In this document: one piece after another, positions 7,177 to 15,369 of the stretch
Position numbering within the stretch: the stretch's first letter is position 1
Layout of the letters: every line of letters starts with the position of its first letter
DNA from: Kaistella sp.
GTDB lineage: Bacteria > Bacteroidota > Bacteroidia > Flavobacteriales > Weeksellaceae
Reading direction: 5' to 3'
Assembly: GCA_019459085.1 (NCBI GenBank)
Contig: JAIBEW010000003.1
Location: 124,001 to 188,000 of the forward strand
Length of the DNA stretch: 64,000 bases
Notes under the pieces: generated by a model
What the model was told of the DNA's origin: nothing
Database searches by the model: none
Seen by the model: the letters and a program-made list of their open reading frames with translations, nothing else
Program-made: the position numbers and the translations under genes

Positions 7177-9000
7177 ATGAAATCTTTTGCAATGACAAAT
7201 ACTCTTTTCTCCTTGATTTTTTTAGGAAGTGCAGCCGGACTTTCTGCGCAGGAAAACGAAAATAAAATCCCGGAAATTACCGTCCAGGGGAAATTTATAA
7301 CGCTCCCTCTCGAAAGTGTGAATGCAAATATCACGATAATTTCCAGAAAGGAAATCGAAAATTCTCCGGCAAAAAGCATTGAAGAAATTCTGGCTCAGTT
7401 TACGGGGTTCGACATTCGCAGGAGAGGCGGAAACGGTGTTCAGGCAGATATTTCGCTCCGTGGAAGCAGTTTTGAGCAGGTTCTGATCCTCGTAAACGGA
7501 ATCCGGATGAGTGATTCTCAAACCGGACATAATTCCATGAGCATTCCTTTTGATCTGGTTTCTGTCGAGAGGATTGAAATCATTAAAGGTCCGGCTGCAA
7601 GATGTTACGGGAACAATGCTTTTGCAGGCGTCATCAACATTATTACAAAGCCAAGTGCGGAAGAGAAAGTGACTGTTTCAGCGAGTGGCGGAGATTTTGA
7701 CACGTATTCTTTAGGTTTGGGCATGAATTTCGGAAATGAAAAACTGTCGAATTTCATTCAGATGAATTCATCAGGCTCTGAAGGCTACCGTTACAATACC
7801 GATTACAAGATCAACAATATTTATTACCAGAACCAATATCGTTTAGAAAATGGAAACATTAGGTTTCAGGCGGGTATTCAGGAGAAAAAATTCGGTGCAA
7901 ACGGATTTTACGCAACGCCTGCCGCAACAGACCAGTATGAGGAAACTCAGGCTTCTGTCGCAAGTCTCGGAATCGATAAAAAAACCGAAAAATGGTATTT
8001 CAATTCGAATATTTACTGGCGGAGAGGTCAGGATATGTATGAATACATCCGAAATAAACCGGAAATCTACCGGAATATGCACATCGGAAATAACATCGGC
8101 GGAGAAATTAACGGAAGTTATTTTTCAACCTGGGGAACAACAGGACTTGGTGCGGAACTGCGCAAGGAGTTTCTGGCCAGCAACAATCTTGGACACCGCG
8201 AAAGGTTCGTTACTCAGGTGTTTTTTGAACATCATTTTTCATTTTTTGAGAATAAACTGAATATTGTTCCCGGAATTTCATGGGCCAATTACAATGAAGA
8301 AGGCCATTTCTTTTATCCCGGTCTGGAAGCAGGTTATGACTTCAGCACCAACCATAAAATCTACGGAAATGTGTCCAGAGTCAGCAGGATCCCGACTTTT
8401 ACAGATCTGTATTATGTAAGTGAAACCGAAGAAGGAAATCCGGATCTTAAGCCCGAAAATGCCGTTTCAGCAGAATTGGGTTACCGTTTTCAGAAAAACA
8501 ATATGCTTCTGAAAGTAAGCGGTTTACTGCGCAACTCGGAGAATTCCATCGATTGGGTAAAACAGAACGCGAACGACATCTGGCGTGCTGAAAACATCGG
8601 AAAAATTGATACAAAAGGCATTGAAGTGGAGTTGGGGCAGCATTTTAATTCGTTTATAAAATCCTATTCCGTGGGTTACACTTTTTTAGAAAGCCGTTCG
8701 CAGCAGCCTGCCAATCTGCTTTCGCGTTATGTGATGGAAAACCTTAAACATCAGTTCGTGGCCAAACTGGAAAATCAGTTCTTCGGAAAATTCACAAATC
8801 AACTCATTTACCGTTATCAGGAAAGGGTTTCGACCGGAAGCTACCAGATTCTTGATGAAAAATTAAGTTATGATTTCAGAAAGCTGAACCTGTACGTTCT
8901 AATCAACAATATCACCAATTCCGACTATACCGAAACCTTCGGTGTTCCGATGCCGAAACGTTGGTTTCATATTGGTTTCACGTATGAAATTGGGCTGTAA
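7177..9000 (+). CDS. TonB-dependent outer-membrane receptor
   Basis: 607 residues, with a cleavable signal (hydrophobic core LFSLIFLGSAAGLSA). A plug domain follows (~45-155; IEEILAQFTGFDIRRRGG, ISLRGSSFEQVLILVNG, ERIEIIKGPAARCYG, AGVINIITK), and then a beta-barrel that ends in the aromatic strand WFHIGFTYEIGL. The size and plug wording resemble BtuB/siderophore-type receptors rather than SusC, which is far longer. It imports a chelated nutrient using TonB energy, but the ligand cannot be assigned. The neighbouring DUF2490 gene follows on the same strand. No Fur-like or cobalamin riboswitch structure was recognised in the short leader. Confidence 0.9.
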   Translation: MKSFAMTNTLFSLIFLGSAAGLSAQENENKIPEITVQGKFITLPLESVNANITIISRKEIENSPAKSIEEILAQFTGFDIRRRGGNGVQADISLRGSSFEQVLILVNGIRMSDSQTGHNSMSIPFDLVSVERIEIIKGPAARCYGNNAFAGVINIITKPSAEEKVTVSASGGDFDTYSLGLGMNFGNEKLSNFIQMNSSGSEGYRYNTDYKINNIYYQNQYRLENGNIRFQAGIQEKKFGANGFYATPAATDQYEETQASVASLGIDKKTEKWYFNSNIYWRRGQDMYEYIRNKPEIYRNMHIGNNIGGEINGSYFSTWGTTGLGAELRKEFLASNNLGHRERFVTQVFFEHHFSFFENKLNIVPGISWANYNEEGHFFYPGLEAGYDFSTNHKIYGNVSRVSRIPTFTDLYYVSETEEGNPDLKPENAVSAELGYRFQKNNMLLKVSGLLRNSENSIDWVKQNANDIWRAENIGKIDTKGIEVELGQHFNSFIKSYSVGYTFLESRSQQPANLLSRYVMENLKHQFVAKLENQFFGKFTNQLIYRYQERVSTGSYQILDEKLSYDFRKLNLYVLINNITNSDYTETFGVPMPKRWFHIGFTYEIGL

Positions 9001-9066
9001 AAGTACAATCGCAAATCAGGTATGTTAAATTCTGTTCATATTCGCAAAAAGCATTATTTTCGCGGG

Positions 9067-9783
9067 ATGAAAAACCGGCTCGCATTTCTCGTTATTCTTT
9101 TTATCTTTTTTAAAATCCCGGCGCAGCAGAACCATATCTCAAGCTTCAGTGCACTTACCGTCACCTATAAATTTCATCCTAAATTTTTTCTTTATGCGGA
9201 AGGACAGCTTCGCGGAATCGAAGATTATTCTTATCCGGATTATTACGAAATTAAAGGCGGAATAGGCTATAACCTGACAAAAAACCACAAACCTTTCGTC
9301 GGAATCGGCCGCTACGGAAATTATAAAAACCAGCTGATGGATAAAGAAGAATTCCGCGTTTGGCTGCAGGATGTGATTGATCTTAAGGCGGGAAAATTCA
9401 AGATTGAAAACCGTTTCAGAGCCGAGAAAAGCTGGTTCTACGAACCGCAGGATGATCTGCATTCAGGCAGAATCCGTTTAAGATACCGCATGAATATTTC
9501 TGTTCCGTTGAATGCCAAATCGGTTAAGCCCGGAACGGTTTTCGCAAATGTATATGATGAAGTATTTTTTGTGACGACCGAAAATCCACTGTTTGCCAGA
9601 AACAGGGTGTATGGCGGCTTCGGATATCAGATCGATGAAACTTTCGGAATGGCTTCAGGATATCTTTGGCAGAGAGAATTTGCACAATCCGGCAACAAAA
9701 ATTTACATTTCCTTTATCTGGCACTTAACATCACGATCGACGGTTCCGACGAGAAAAATTACGAGTTTCCGGGAGCAGATTAA
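9067..9783 (+). CDS. DUF2490 family protein (predicted outer-membrane beta-barrel)
   Basis: 238 residues from the ATG at 9067. That start is preferred over the in-frame ATG at 9022 because it gives a normal signal peptide (MKNRLAFLVILFIFFKIPAQ). The rest is rich in alternating aromatic and polar residues (FLYAEGQLRGIEDYSYPDYY, FRAEKSWFYEPQDD), typical of the DUF2490 barrel family of Bacteroidota. Function is not known. It follows the TonB receptor by 66 nt and could be read from the same transcript. Its stop codon overlaps the stop of the convergent HD gene by 4 nt. Confidence 0.75.
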   Translation: MKNRLAFLVILFIFFKIPAQQNHISSFSALTVTYKFHPKFFLYAEGQLRGIEDYSYPDYYEIKGGIGYNLTKNHKPFVGIGRYGNYKNQLMDKEEFRVWLQDVIDLKAGKFKIENRFRAEKSWFYEPQDDLHSGRIRLRYRMNISVPLNAKSVKPGTVFANVYDEVFFVTTENPLFARNRVYGGFGYQIDETFGMASGYLWQREFAQSGNKNLHFLYLALNITIDGSDEKNYEFPGAD

Positions 9784-10253
9784 TATTTTTCTTTCAGGTA
9801 TAAATACGCACTCAGGTATTTGTTGAGCCTTCTCATATCCTTTTCTGTGAGCGGCTTCGTAAAACGGGTCAGATCCATATTGTCGTGTAAATCATTGATT
9901 TTTACGGCGACTGCAAGAGCGGAACGCTCGGTTTGTTTGATGAATTCAGTGTAATCCTGATCCGGCGGATCCTTGGTCAGACATTCGATGGCGAAAACAA
10001 TATCATTCGGAAACCCTTCCTCTAAAAGGTATTCATAAGTGATTTCGGGGCAGTCTTCCACTGCGTCATGCAGCACACCAACCATCTTTTCGTCGTAAGT
10101 GTTGCCGGAATTCATCACGCGCATAATATGGCCGATATAGGGCGCACCGAATTTATCTGTTTGCCCTTTGTGGGCTTTACTGGCGATTTTTATGGCTTTG
10201 TTCAGCAGCTCTTCTTTGGTCATTGTTGAAATTTCGATATTCAGTCTTTTCAT
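9780..10253 (-). CDS. Small HD-domain hydrolase (RelA/SpoT hydrolase-like)
   Basis: 157 residues. The residues expected for an HD metal site of the SpoT/MESH1 type are in order: AHKGQ (H28), PYIGHIMRV (H42), LHDAVED (H62-D63) and KINDLHDNMD (121-127). Stand-alone proteins of this type are often annotated as guanosine-3',5'-bisdiphosphate 3'-pyrophosphohydrolases; the nucleotide substrate is inference here. No synthetase, TGS or ACT domain is present. It has its own well-formed promoter. An internal ATG at 10220 is an alternative start. Confidence 0.75.
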   Translation of the reverse strand: MKRLNIEISTMTKEELLNKAIKIASKAHKGQTDKFGAPYIGHIMRVMNSGNTYDEKMVGVLHDAVEDCPEITYEYLLEEGFPNDIVFAIECLTKDPPDQDYTEFIKQTERSALAVAVKINDLHDNMDLTRFTKPLTEKDMRRLNKYLSAYLYLKEKY

Positions 10254-10291
10254 TTTTCAGTTTCCACGCAACTGCTGTAAAACGTATTTTT

Positions 10292-10322
10292 CAAAAATAG
10301 GGAAATGCTTTAATTTTTCAAA
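10292..10322 (-). promoter_or_regulatory. Promoter of the HD hydrolase gene
   Basis: On the minus strand, TTTG (10319-10322) and TATTTTTG (10292-10299) are separated by exactly 19 nt, the textbook Bacteroidota spacing. The leader is about 30 nt. This is the cleanest promoter in the window. Confidence 0.7.
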
Positions 10323-10500
10323 ACATTTATTAGGTTAAATTCTGGTGCGGATTGTCTACTGGTGGAATTGGAAAGGAACTGGAGATTTATAAGGGGCTTT
10401 TGAGGAAGGCATCCTGATCAGGGTTCAAAAGGAAGAACTACGATTTTTATTTAAGCTTCAAACCTGCTAACAAAAATGACACATAATCTGCGCAATATTT

Positions 10501-11247
10501 TCATATGTTTAAGCGATAAGAAAAACAATCAATTCTATGGACTTTTATTCTGAATTTTAAATCCCCTTTTTTCCTACCATCATTTATCAGTTCATAAATT
10601 CTCCCATTTTCAGAATCTAAATAGAATTGATGATATTTAATTGTTTTATTTGATTCTTTTAGAATGTGTTCATAGATTTTTTCAGTTCTTATACTGCAAG
10701 AATCGCTTTCTTCGATTTTATACTTTTCAACTCTGAAAGTAGAGTAGATGTAATTTTTAAATATTCTTGGTTTTAAATCAAGATTTATTTCCGCATTTAA
10801 AACACTTTTCATCAGTTCATTCATTACCAGTCCAAATTCTTCTGGATTTAAATTTAATTCGGAAACCATAATTTTTATTTGTTTTTCAAATGTCGAATTG
10901 GTTTTTGGATATAGTTGTTTCTGCTTTACATTTTCAAAATTCCAGTAATCAAAATACACATTTGAGAAAAAAGGAATTGCATAGAATTTCTCATTTTTTC
11001 TAAAAACTAAAACTTCATCATAATCTTCTTTTTGAGGATTTTTGTAAAGTGATATTGATAAAGAATCCAAATTTACTTCCTTAACTTTTTCTAGTTTATT
11101 ATCAATCATAGGAAAATTTTGCAGAGTCAGTTTTAAACTATTCTCTGCAGAGTCAAATCCGTTTCCCTGTGGTTTTGCACACGATAATATTAGTAATAAA
11201 CAGATAACCGCAAAATACTTAATCATTATTAATTTGCTAATTTTCAT
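10501..11247 (-). CDS. Hypothetical lipoprotein
   Basis: 248 residues with a lipoprotein signal whose lipobox is LLILSC. The start could be the ATG at 11247 or the one at 11226, which gives a more compact signal (MIKYFAVICLLLILSC). I do not recognise the mature part; it is rich in Lys, Asn, Ile and Phe. The gene is visibly more AT-rich than its neighbours and stands alone between stretches of ~250 nt without genes, which suggests acquisition. No partner gene is adjacent. Confidence 0.6.
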   Translation of the reverse strand: MKISKLIMIKYFAVICLLLILSCAKPQGNGFDSAENSLKLTLQNFPMIDNKLEKVKEVNLDSLSISLYKNPQKEDYDEVLVFRKNEKFYAIPFFSNVYFDYWNFENVKQKQLYPKTNSTFEKQIKIMVSELNLNPEEFGLVMNELMKSVLNAEINLDLKPRIFKNYIYSTFRVEKYKIEESDSCSIRTEKIYEHILKESNKTIKYHQFYLDSENGRIYELINDGRKKGDLKFRIKVHRIDCFSYRLNI

Positions 11248-11440
11248 CTTGATACCTTTTTGTATAAGATTTCTGATAACTCAAATATGCCAATATATTA
11301 CCATACCTCCAAATTTTCAAATGTTGTAACCGAGTTACTTATGTTTTTCTCATTTTAAGATATGTGTACCCTTATGAAAAATGCGGACATCCTTTTAACA
11401 CTGCTGTTTTTTTGGTAGATATTGCATATTTCTAATCCTT

Positions 11441-11482
11441 AAATAGCAAAACGCCCCTGTTTTCCGAGGCGTTTTGCTATTT
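11441..11482 (-). terminator. Terminator of the fad operon
   Basis: A perfect 15-bp inverted repeat (AAATAGCAAAACGCC and its complement) around a 12-nt loop, placed 33 nt after the fadE stop. The T tract is short, but the stem is the strongest in the region. Confidence 0.75.
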
Positions 11483-11514
11483 AAAATATGGATGGCTTTG
11501 TTCCGCGCAACACA

Positions 11515-13296
11515 TTAATAGTGGCCTTTCTCTACAAAATGCGCTGCTACTTTTTCAGTTAAAGCGATCACATTCGGTTGGTTGGTGTATTTCGTGAATC
11601 TTCTTAAGCCTGAAAGCATCATTCTTTGCTCGTCTCCTTCCGCAAAAGATACAATTCCTTCTTTTGCCGCAGCGATAATTTTTTCTACCGCTTTGTAAAG
11701 GTTCAGCTGAGCCATCGCCACTTCTACAGAATCTGCACTGAAATGTTTTTCAGCTCTTAAAACTCCGGATTCAGCCATATAAATCTGGTTCAGGATTTCG
11801 GATGCATTAAGCAATAAATGTTGCTGCTTCTCCATTTCCATCATGTATTTCTGAAGCGCTGCGCCAGAAACCATTAAAAATACTTTTTTAAGGTTGGCGA
11901 TTACCGCTTTTTCTTCACTCAAGAGTTCAGAATAATCGGGAACATCGAAGGAAGGAATTCCCATCAGTTCTTTTCCGATCGCCATGGCAGGACTCATCAA
12001 ATCGATTTCACCTTTCATGGCGCGCTTGATGAGCATTCCTACGGCCAACAGACGGTTGATTTCATTCGTACCTTCATAAATCCTGGAAATACGCGAATCC
12101 CTCCACGCTGCTTCCATCGGTGCATCTTCAGAGAAGCCCATTCCGCCGTAAATCTGAATTCCTTCATCGGCAGTATGCTGCGTTAAATCGGAAACAAAAA
12201 CTTTCAGAATGGAAGCTTCAACAGCAAATTCCTCTACACCTTTCAGTTCAGCATGCTGATGGTTCATGCCTCCCGCAATCAGTTCATCGATTTTATCCTG
12301 AACATCTTTCGCTGCGCGGTAAGATCCGGCTTCAGCAACAAAAATGCCTGTCGCCATCTCCGCGATTTTCTTCCGAACCGCACCAAAGGTTGAAATCGCA
12401 ACGCCGAACTGCTTTCTTTCGTTCGCATATTTGGTAGCAAGACCGAGAATCCTTCGCTGTCCGTCAAGATTCGCCGCTGCAAGTTTAATTCTTCCCACAT
12501 TCAGGGAATTTAGAGCGATTTTGAAACCATTGTTTCTTTCGCCCAGCAGATTTTCCACAGGAACCTTCATGTCATTGAAGAAAACCTGACGGGTAGAAGA
12601 GGAGCGTATGCCGAGTTTGTGCTCTTCCGCCCCAAAAGTAAGCCCTTCAGTTCCGGTCCTTTCGACGATAAAGGCGGTGATGTTCTTGTCGTCATCAATC
12701 TTGGCAAAAACAATGAAAATCTCAGCAAAACCTGCATTCGAAATCCACATTTTTTGTCCGTTGATGATGTAATTTTTCCCATCTTCCGAGAGTTTGGCTC
12801 TGGTCTTTCCGGAATTGGCATCAGAGCCGGCATCCGGTTCCGTCAGACAGTACGCTCCGAATTTTTTTCCTGTAGCTAAATCCGGCAAATATTTTTTCTT
12901 CTGCTCTTCCGTTCCGTAAAGAAGGATAGGAAGGGTACCAATTCCCGTGTGTGCGCCGTATGCTGTTGCCAGCGAACCATTTGCTCCGGAAATATAATCG
13001 CAGGTGAGCATGGTCGTTACGAATCCCATTCCGAGGCCGCCATATTCTTCCGGTACTGTCACGCCCAGAAAACCCATTTCGCCGAGCTGACGCATTTTTT
13101 CTTCGGTTAAGGCATAATCTTTCTGTTCAAATCTTTCGCGGTGCGGAATGACTTCTCTTTCAATAAATTCTTTCGCAGAATCGCGCATCATTTTTTGTTC
13201 ATCAGACAGGTCTTCAAGGGTGAAGATGTCTTTGGCCGGCGTTTCTGTAATCAGGAAATCGCCGCCTATCAGGGTTGTTTTGGTTGTATCGTTCAT
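11515..13296 (-). CDS. fadE: Acyl-CoA dehydrogenase (FadE)
   Basis: 593 residues, the length of Bacillus FadE (~594) and longer than short-chain enzymes because of an extra C-terminal domain as in VLCAD/ACAD9. It performs the first, FAD-dependent step of beta-oxidation (acyl-CoA to 2-enoyl-CoA). Visible motifs: the N-terminal dehydrogenase domain with FGAYCLTEPDAGSD, the ACAD middle domain (MWISNAGFAEIF) and the C-terminal YGGMGFSEDAP with RIYEGTNEINR, whose Glu is the family catalytic base. It is the last fad gene before the operon terminator. Gene order with fadA and fadN matches the Bacillus fadNAE set, apart from the inserted four-helix-bundle genes. Confidence 0.95.
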   Translation of the reverse strand: MNDTTKTTLIGGDFLITETPAKDIFTLEDLSDEQKMMRDSAKEFIEREVIPHRERFEQKDYALTEEKMRQLGEMGFLGVTVPEEYGGLGMGFVTTMLTCDYISGANGSLATAYGAHTGIGTLPILLYGTEEQKKKYLPDLATGKKFGAYCLTEPDAGSDANSGKTRAKLSEDGKNYIINGQKMWISNAGFAEIFIVFAKIDDDKNITAFIVERTGTEGLTFGAEEHKLGIRSSSTRQVFFNDMKVPVENLLGERNNGFKIALNSLNVGRIKLAAANLDGQRRILGLATKYANERKQFGVAISTFGAVRKKIAEMATGIFVAEAGSYRAAKDVQDKIDELIAGGMNHQHAELKGVEEFAVEASILKVFVSDLTQHTADEGIQIYGGMGFSEDAPMEAAWRDSRISRIYEGTNEINRLLAVGMLIKRAMKGEIDLMSPAMAIGKELMGIPSFDVPDYSELLSEEKAVIANLKKVFLMVSGAALQKYMMEMEKQQHLLLNASEILNQIYMAESGVLRAEKHFSADSVEVAMAQLNLYKAVEKIIAAAKEGIVSFAEGDEQRMMLSGLRRFTKYTNQPNVIALTEKVAAHFVEKGHY

Positions 13297-13324
13297 GGTC
13301 TTGAAATTTTAAATTATAATATTA

Positions 13325-13359
13325 GATTAAAGATCAAAGAAAAAAGAATAAAGACTTTT
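13325..13359. repeat. Heptad array 3' of four-helix-bundle gene 1
   Basis: Five in-phase 7-nt units on the plus strand: GATTAAA, GATCAAA, GAAAAAA, GAATAAA, GACTTTT (consensus GANNAAA). The array overlaps the stop codon of the gene and is the inverted counterpart of 13715-13742. By hand alignment 22 of 30 positions can pair, including a perfect 12-nt core AAAGAATAAAGA. Confidence 0.75.
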
Positions 13360-13711
13360 ACATTAATGTTTTCTGGAAGCCGGAAATCATTTTCTGCAAT
13401 TCAATGATTTGATTTTCGATAATTTCAGAATGCTGTTCGGATATGTATCTACGCTTAGTAGAAATTATTACTTGAGTTTGTATTTCGTAGAGGGAACCAA
13501 GACTGATTTCCAGAAACCGATTGAAATCTTTATTGGAAGATCTGCTTGAACCTTCTGCAATATTTGATGCAATCGAAACCGCTGATCTTCTTATTTGAGA
13601 TTGCAAACTATAAACTTCATTTTTTGGAAAGTCTGCAGTTACTTCATAAATCAAATCAGCCAGATCAATGGACAGTTTCCAAATATTCAGATGTTTGAAG
13701 TTATGCTTCAT
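13358..13711 (-). CDS. Four-helix bundle protein, bS23 / 23S rRNA intervening-sequence family (copy 1)
   Basis: 117 residues from the ATG at 13711. A longer frame to 13765 would run into fadA, and its extra residues (poly-Lys/Arg) come from the repeat array. The helix-rich sequence has the family motif SQIRRSAVSIASNIAEG followed by NRFLEISLGSLYEIQTQ. Family members were first found as the protein encoded in intervening sequences of 23S rRNA, and the fold also occurs in the Avd protein of diversity-generating retroelements; their biochemical role is unclear. It sits between fadA and fadE, bracketed by inverted heptad arrays. A paralogue lies at 14971-15333. Confidence 0.85.
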   Translation of the reverse strand: MKHNFKHLNIWKLSIDLADLIYEVTADFPKNEVYSLQSQIRRSAVSIASNIAEGSSRSSNKDFNRFLEISLGSLYEIQTQVIISTKRRYISEQHSEIIENQIIELQKMISGFQKTLM

Positions 13712-13714
13712 TTT

Positions 13715-13742
13715 GGAAATCTTTATTCTTTGCTCTTTTCTC
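13715..13742. repeat. Heptad array 5' of four-helix-bundle gene 1
   Basis: On the minus strand the units are GAGAAAA, GAGCAAA, GAATAAA, GATTTCC, directly upstream of the start codon. The array is inverted relative to 13325-13359, so in the mRNA both could pair and enclose the gene. Confidence 0.75.
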
Positions 13743-13751
13743 TTTTTTTTT

Positions 13752-14930
13752 CTAGAGTAACTCAAATATAGAAGCTGCTCCCTGTCCGGTTCCCACGCAC
13801 ATTGTGACCATTCCGTATTTATTGCCGCGTTTTCTCATTTCATCCAGAAGCTGAACGGTAAGTTTTGTTCCGGTACAGCCGAGCGGATGTCCGAGTGCGA
13901 TTGCGCCGCCGTTCACATTCAGGATTTCAGGATTCAGATCCAGTTCTTTTTTAATTGCAACTGATTGGGAAGCGAAAGCTTCGTTCAGTTCAATCAGTTC
14001 AATGTCTTTGAGTTCGAGACCTGCCTGTTTCAGAGCCTTTGGAATGGCATAAATGGGTCCCATTCCCATGATTCTCGGCTCTAAACCTGCGGCTGCATAG
14101 GCAACAAGTCTTGCTTCCGGTTCCAGACCTAATTCCTTCACCATTTCTTCGGACATCACAATCACGAAAGCCGCGCCGTCGCTCATCTGGGAGGAGTTTC
14201 CAGCCGTTACGCTTCCACCGTTTGCAAAAACCGGACGAAGTTTTGCCAAACCTTCTAAACTCGTGTCTTTTCGTGGACCTTCATCAACCGAGAAATCAAA
14301 TTTTTTGGTCTGCATCTTCTGGTTTTCATCCAGGAAATTATATTCTACCGGAATGGAAACGATCTGGTTGGCAAATCTTCCCTCTTCATTGGCTTTTAAA
14401 GCCTTCATATGCGACTCGAAAGAAAACTGATCCTGTTCTTCGCGGGTAATTTTGTACTGATTCGCGACTTCTTCTGCGGTGTAACCCATTCCCCAGTAAT
14501 AATCGGGATTGGTTTTTGCGATTTCGGTTTCCGGAACGGGCTTGTAGCCACCCATCGGAATGTAACTCATGGATTCGGTTCCGCCGGCGATGATACAGTC
14601 GGCCATTCCCGCCTGGATTTTTGCCGATGCAATGGCGATCGCCTCAGAACCTGACGCGCAATATCTGTTTACCGTTACTCCAGGAACTTTGTCGGTGTTC
14701 AATCCCATCAACGAAATTAAACGCGCGACATTCAAGCCCTGTTCTGCTTCGGGCATTGCATTTCCTACGATCAAATCGTCAACTCTGTTTTTATCGAGTT
14801 GAGGAACGGCAGCCATTAATTTTTCAATGACGGTTGCTGCTAAAACGTCTGGACGTGTAAATCTCAAACTTCCTTTTGGCGCCTTGCCAACGGCTGTTCT
14901 GAAACCTTTAATGATATATGCTTGTTTCAT
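13752..14930 (-). CDS. fadA: Acetyl-CoA acyltransferase, thiolase (FadA)
   Basis: 392 residues, the standard thiolase length. It catalyses the last step of beta-oxidation, CoA-dependent cleavage of 3-ketoacyl-CoA. The nucleophile is Cys91 in NRYCASGSEAI; the other active-site residues are His348 in ALGHPLGCTG and Cys378 in CVGTGQGA. It lies between fadN and fadE, separated from each by a four-helix-bundle cassette. Degradative (FadA) rather than biosynthetic use is inferred from these neighbours. Confidence 0.96.
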   Translation of the reverse strand: MKQAYIIKGFRTAVGKAPKGSLRFTRPDVLAATVIEKLMAAVPQLDKNRVDDLIVGNAMPEAEQGLNVARLISLMGLNTDKVPGVTVNRYCASGSEAIAIASAKIQAGMADCIIAGGTESMSYIPMGGYKPVPETEIAKTNPDYYWGMGYTAEEVANQYKITREEQDQFSFESHMKALKANEEGRFANQIVSIPVEYNFLDENQKMQTKKFDFSVDEGPRKDTSLEGLAKLRPVFANGGSVTAGNSSQMSDGAAFVIVMSEEMVKELGLEPEARLVAYAAAGLEPRIMGMGPIYAIPKALKQAGLELKDIELIELNEAFASQSVAIKKELDLNPEILNVNGGAIALGHPLGCTGTKLTVQLLDEMRKRGNKYGMVTMCVGTGQGAASIFELL

Positions 14931-14936
14931 TTTGTT

Positions 14937-14971
14937 GTATTTAGAAATTAGAGGTTAGAAGTTAGATTTTC
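14937..14971. repeat. Heptad array 3' of four-helix-bundle gene 2
   Basis: In-phase units on the plus strand: GTATTTA, GAAATTA, GAGGTTA, GAAGTTA, GATTTTC (consensus GANNTTA). It overlaps the gene's stop codon by one base and ends 7 nt from the fadA start. 22 of 28 positions can pair with the inverted array at 15340-15367. Confidence 0.8.
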
Positions 14972-15333
14972 TAACTGTTTATTAATGTTGTTTTAAACTT
15001 ATAAATCATTTTCTGAATTTCATTTAGATTATTCAGTAAGGGTGAGGCGGCTTCATCAGTTTTAAAATTTAAATCAACCAACAGAATCAGTTGCGTTTCC
15101 AGTTCATAACAGGATCCTGATGCAATTCCTAAAAATTGATTAAATTCCTTGGGATTATTTCGTCCGGCACCTTCGGCGATATTAGATGGAATTGATACAG
15201 CACATCTTCTAATTTGTGAAATAAGACCAAATTTTTCTTCAGAAGGTAAATGGTCTGTTAAAAGATAAATTTCTTTAACCAATACCATTAATTTCTTCCA
15301 AATAATTAAATCGTGTAATCGGTGTGCTTTCAT
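14971..15333 (-). CDS. Four-helix bundle protein, bS23 / 23S rRNA intervening-sequence family (copy 2)
   Basis: 120 residues, a clear paralogue of copy 1: SQIRRCAVSIPSNIAEG aligns with SQIRRSAVSIASNIAEG, and FNQFLGIASGSCYELETQ with the corresponding stretch. It is located between fadN and fadA. The upstream heptads run straight into the start codon (the last unit begins G-ATG), so the array also forms the ribosome-binding region. The two copies differ clearly in sequence, so this is not a recent duplication. Function unknown; the setting inside a protein-coding operon rather than in 23S rRNA is the unusual point. Confidence 0.87.
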   Translation of the reverse strand: MKAHRLHDLIIWKKLMVLVKEIYLLTDHLPSEEKFGLISQIRRCAVSIPSNIAEGAGRNNPKEFNQFLGIASGSCYELETQLILLVDLNFKTDEAASPLLNNLNEIQKMIYKFKTTLINS

Positions 15334-15369
15334 CTAATTTCTAATATCTGACATCTAAATTCTAATTGC
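15334..15369. repeat. Heptad array 5' of four-helix-bundle gene 2
   Basis: Minus-strand units GCAATTA, GAATTTA, GATGTCA, GATATTA, GAAATTA, then G-ATG. The first unit contains the last codon and stop codon of fadN, so the array is merged with the upstream gene end. Confidence 0.8.

Noticed and set aside
9022-9066. N-terminal extension of the DUF2490 protein
   Set aside because: The ATG at 9067 begins a normal signal peptide, whereas the extension would place a basic stretch in front of it.
13712-13765. Longer start for four-helix-bundle gene 1
   Set aside because: The added residues are Lys/Arg runs encoded by the heptad array and the fadA stop region; the paralogue starts at the equivalent of 13711.
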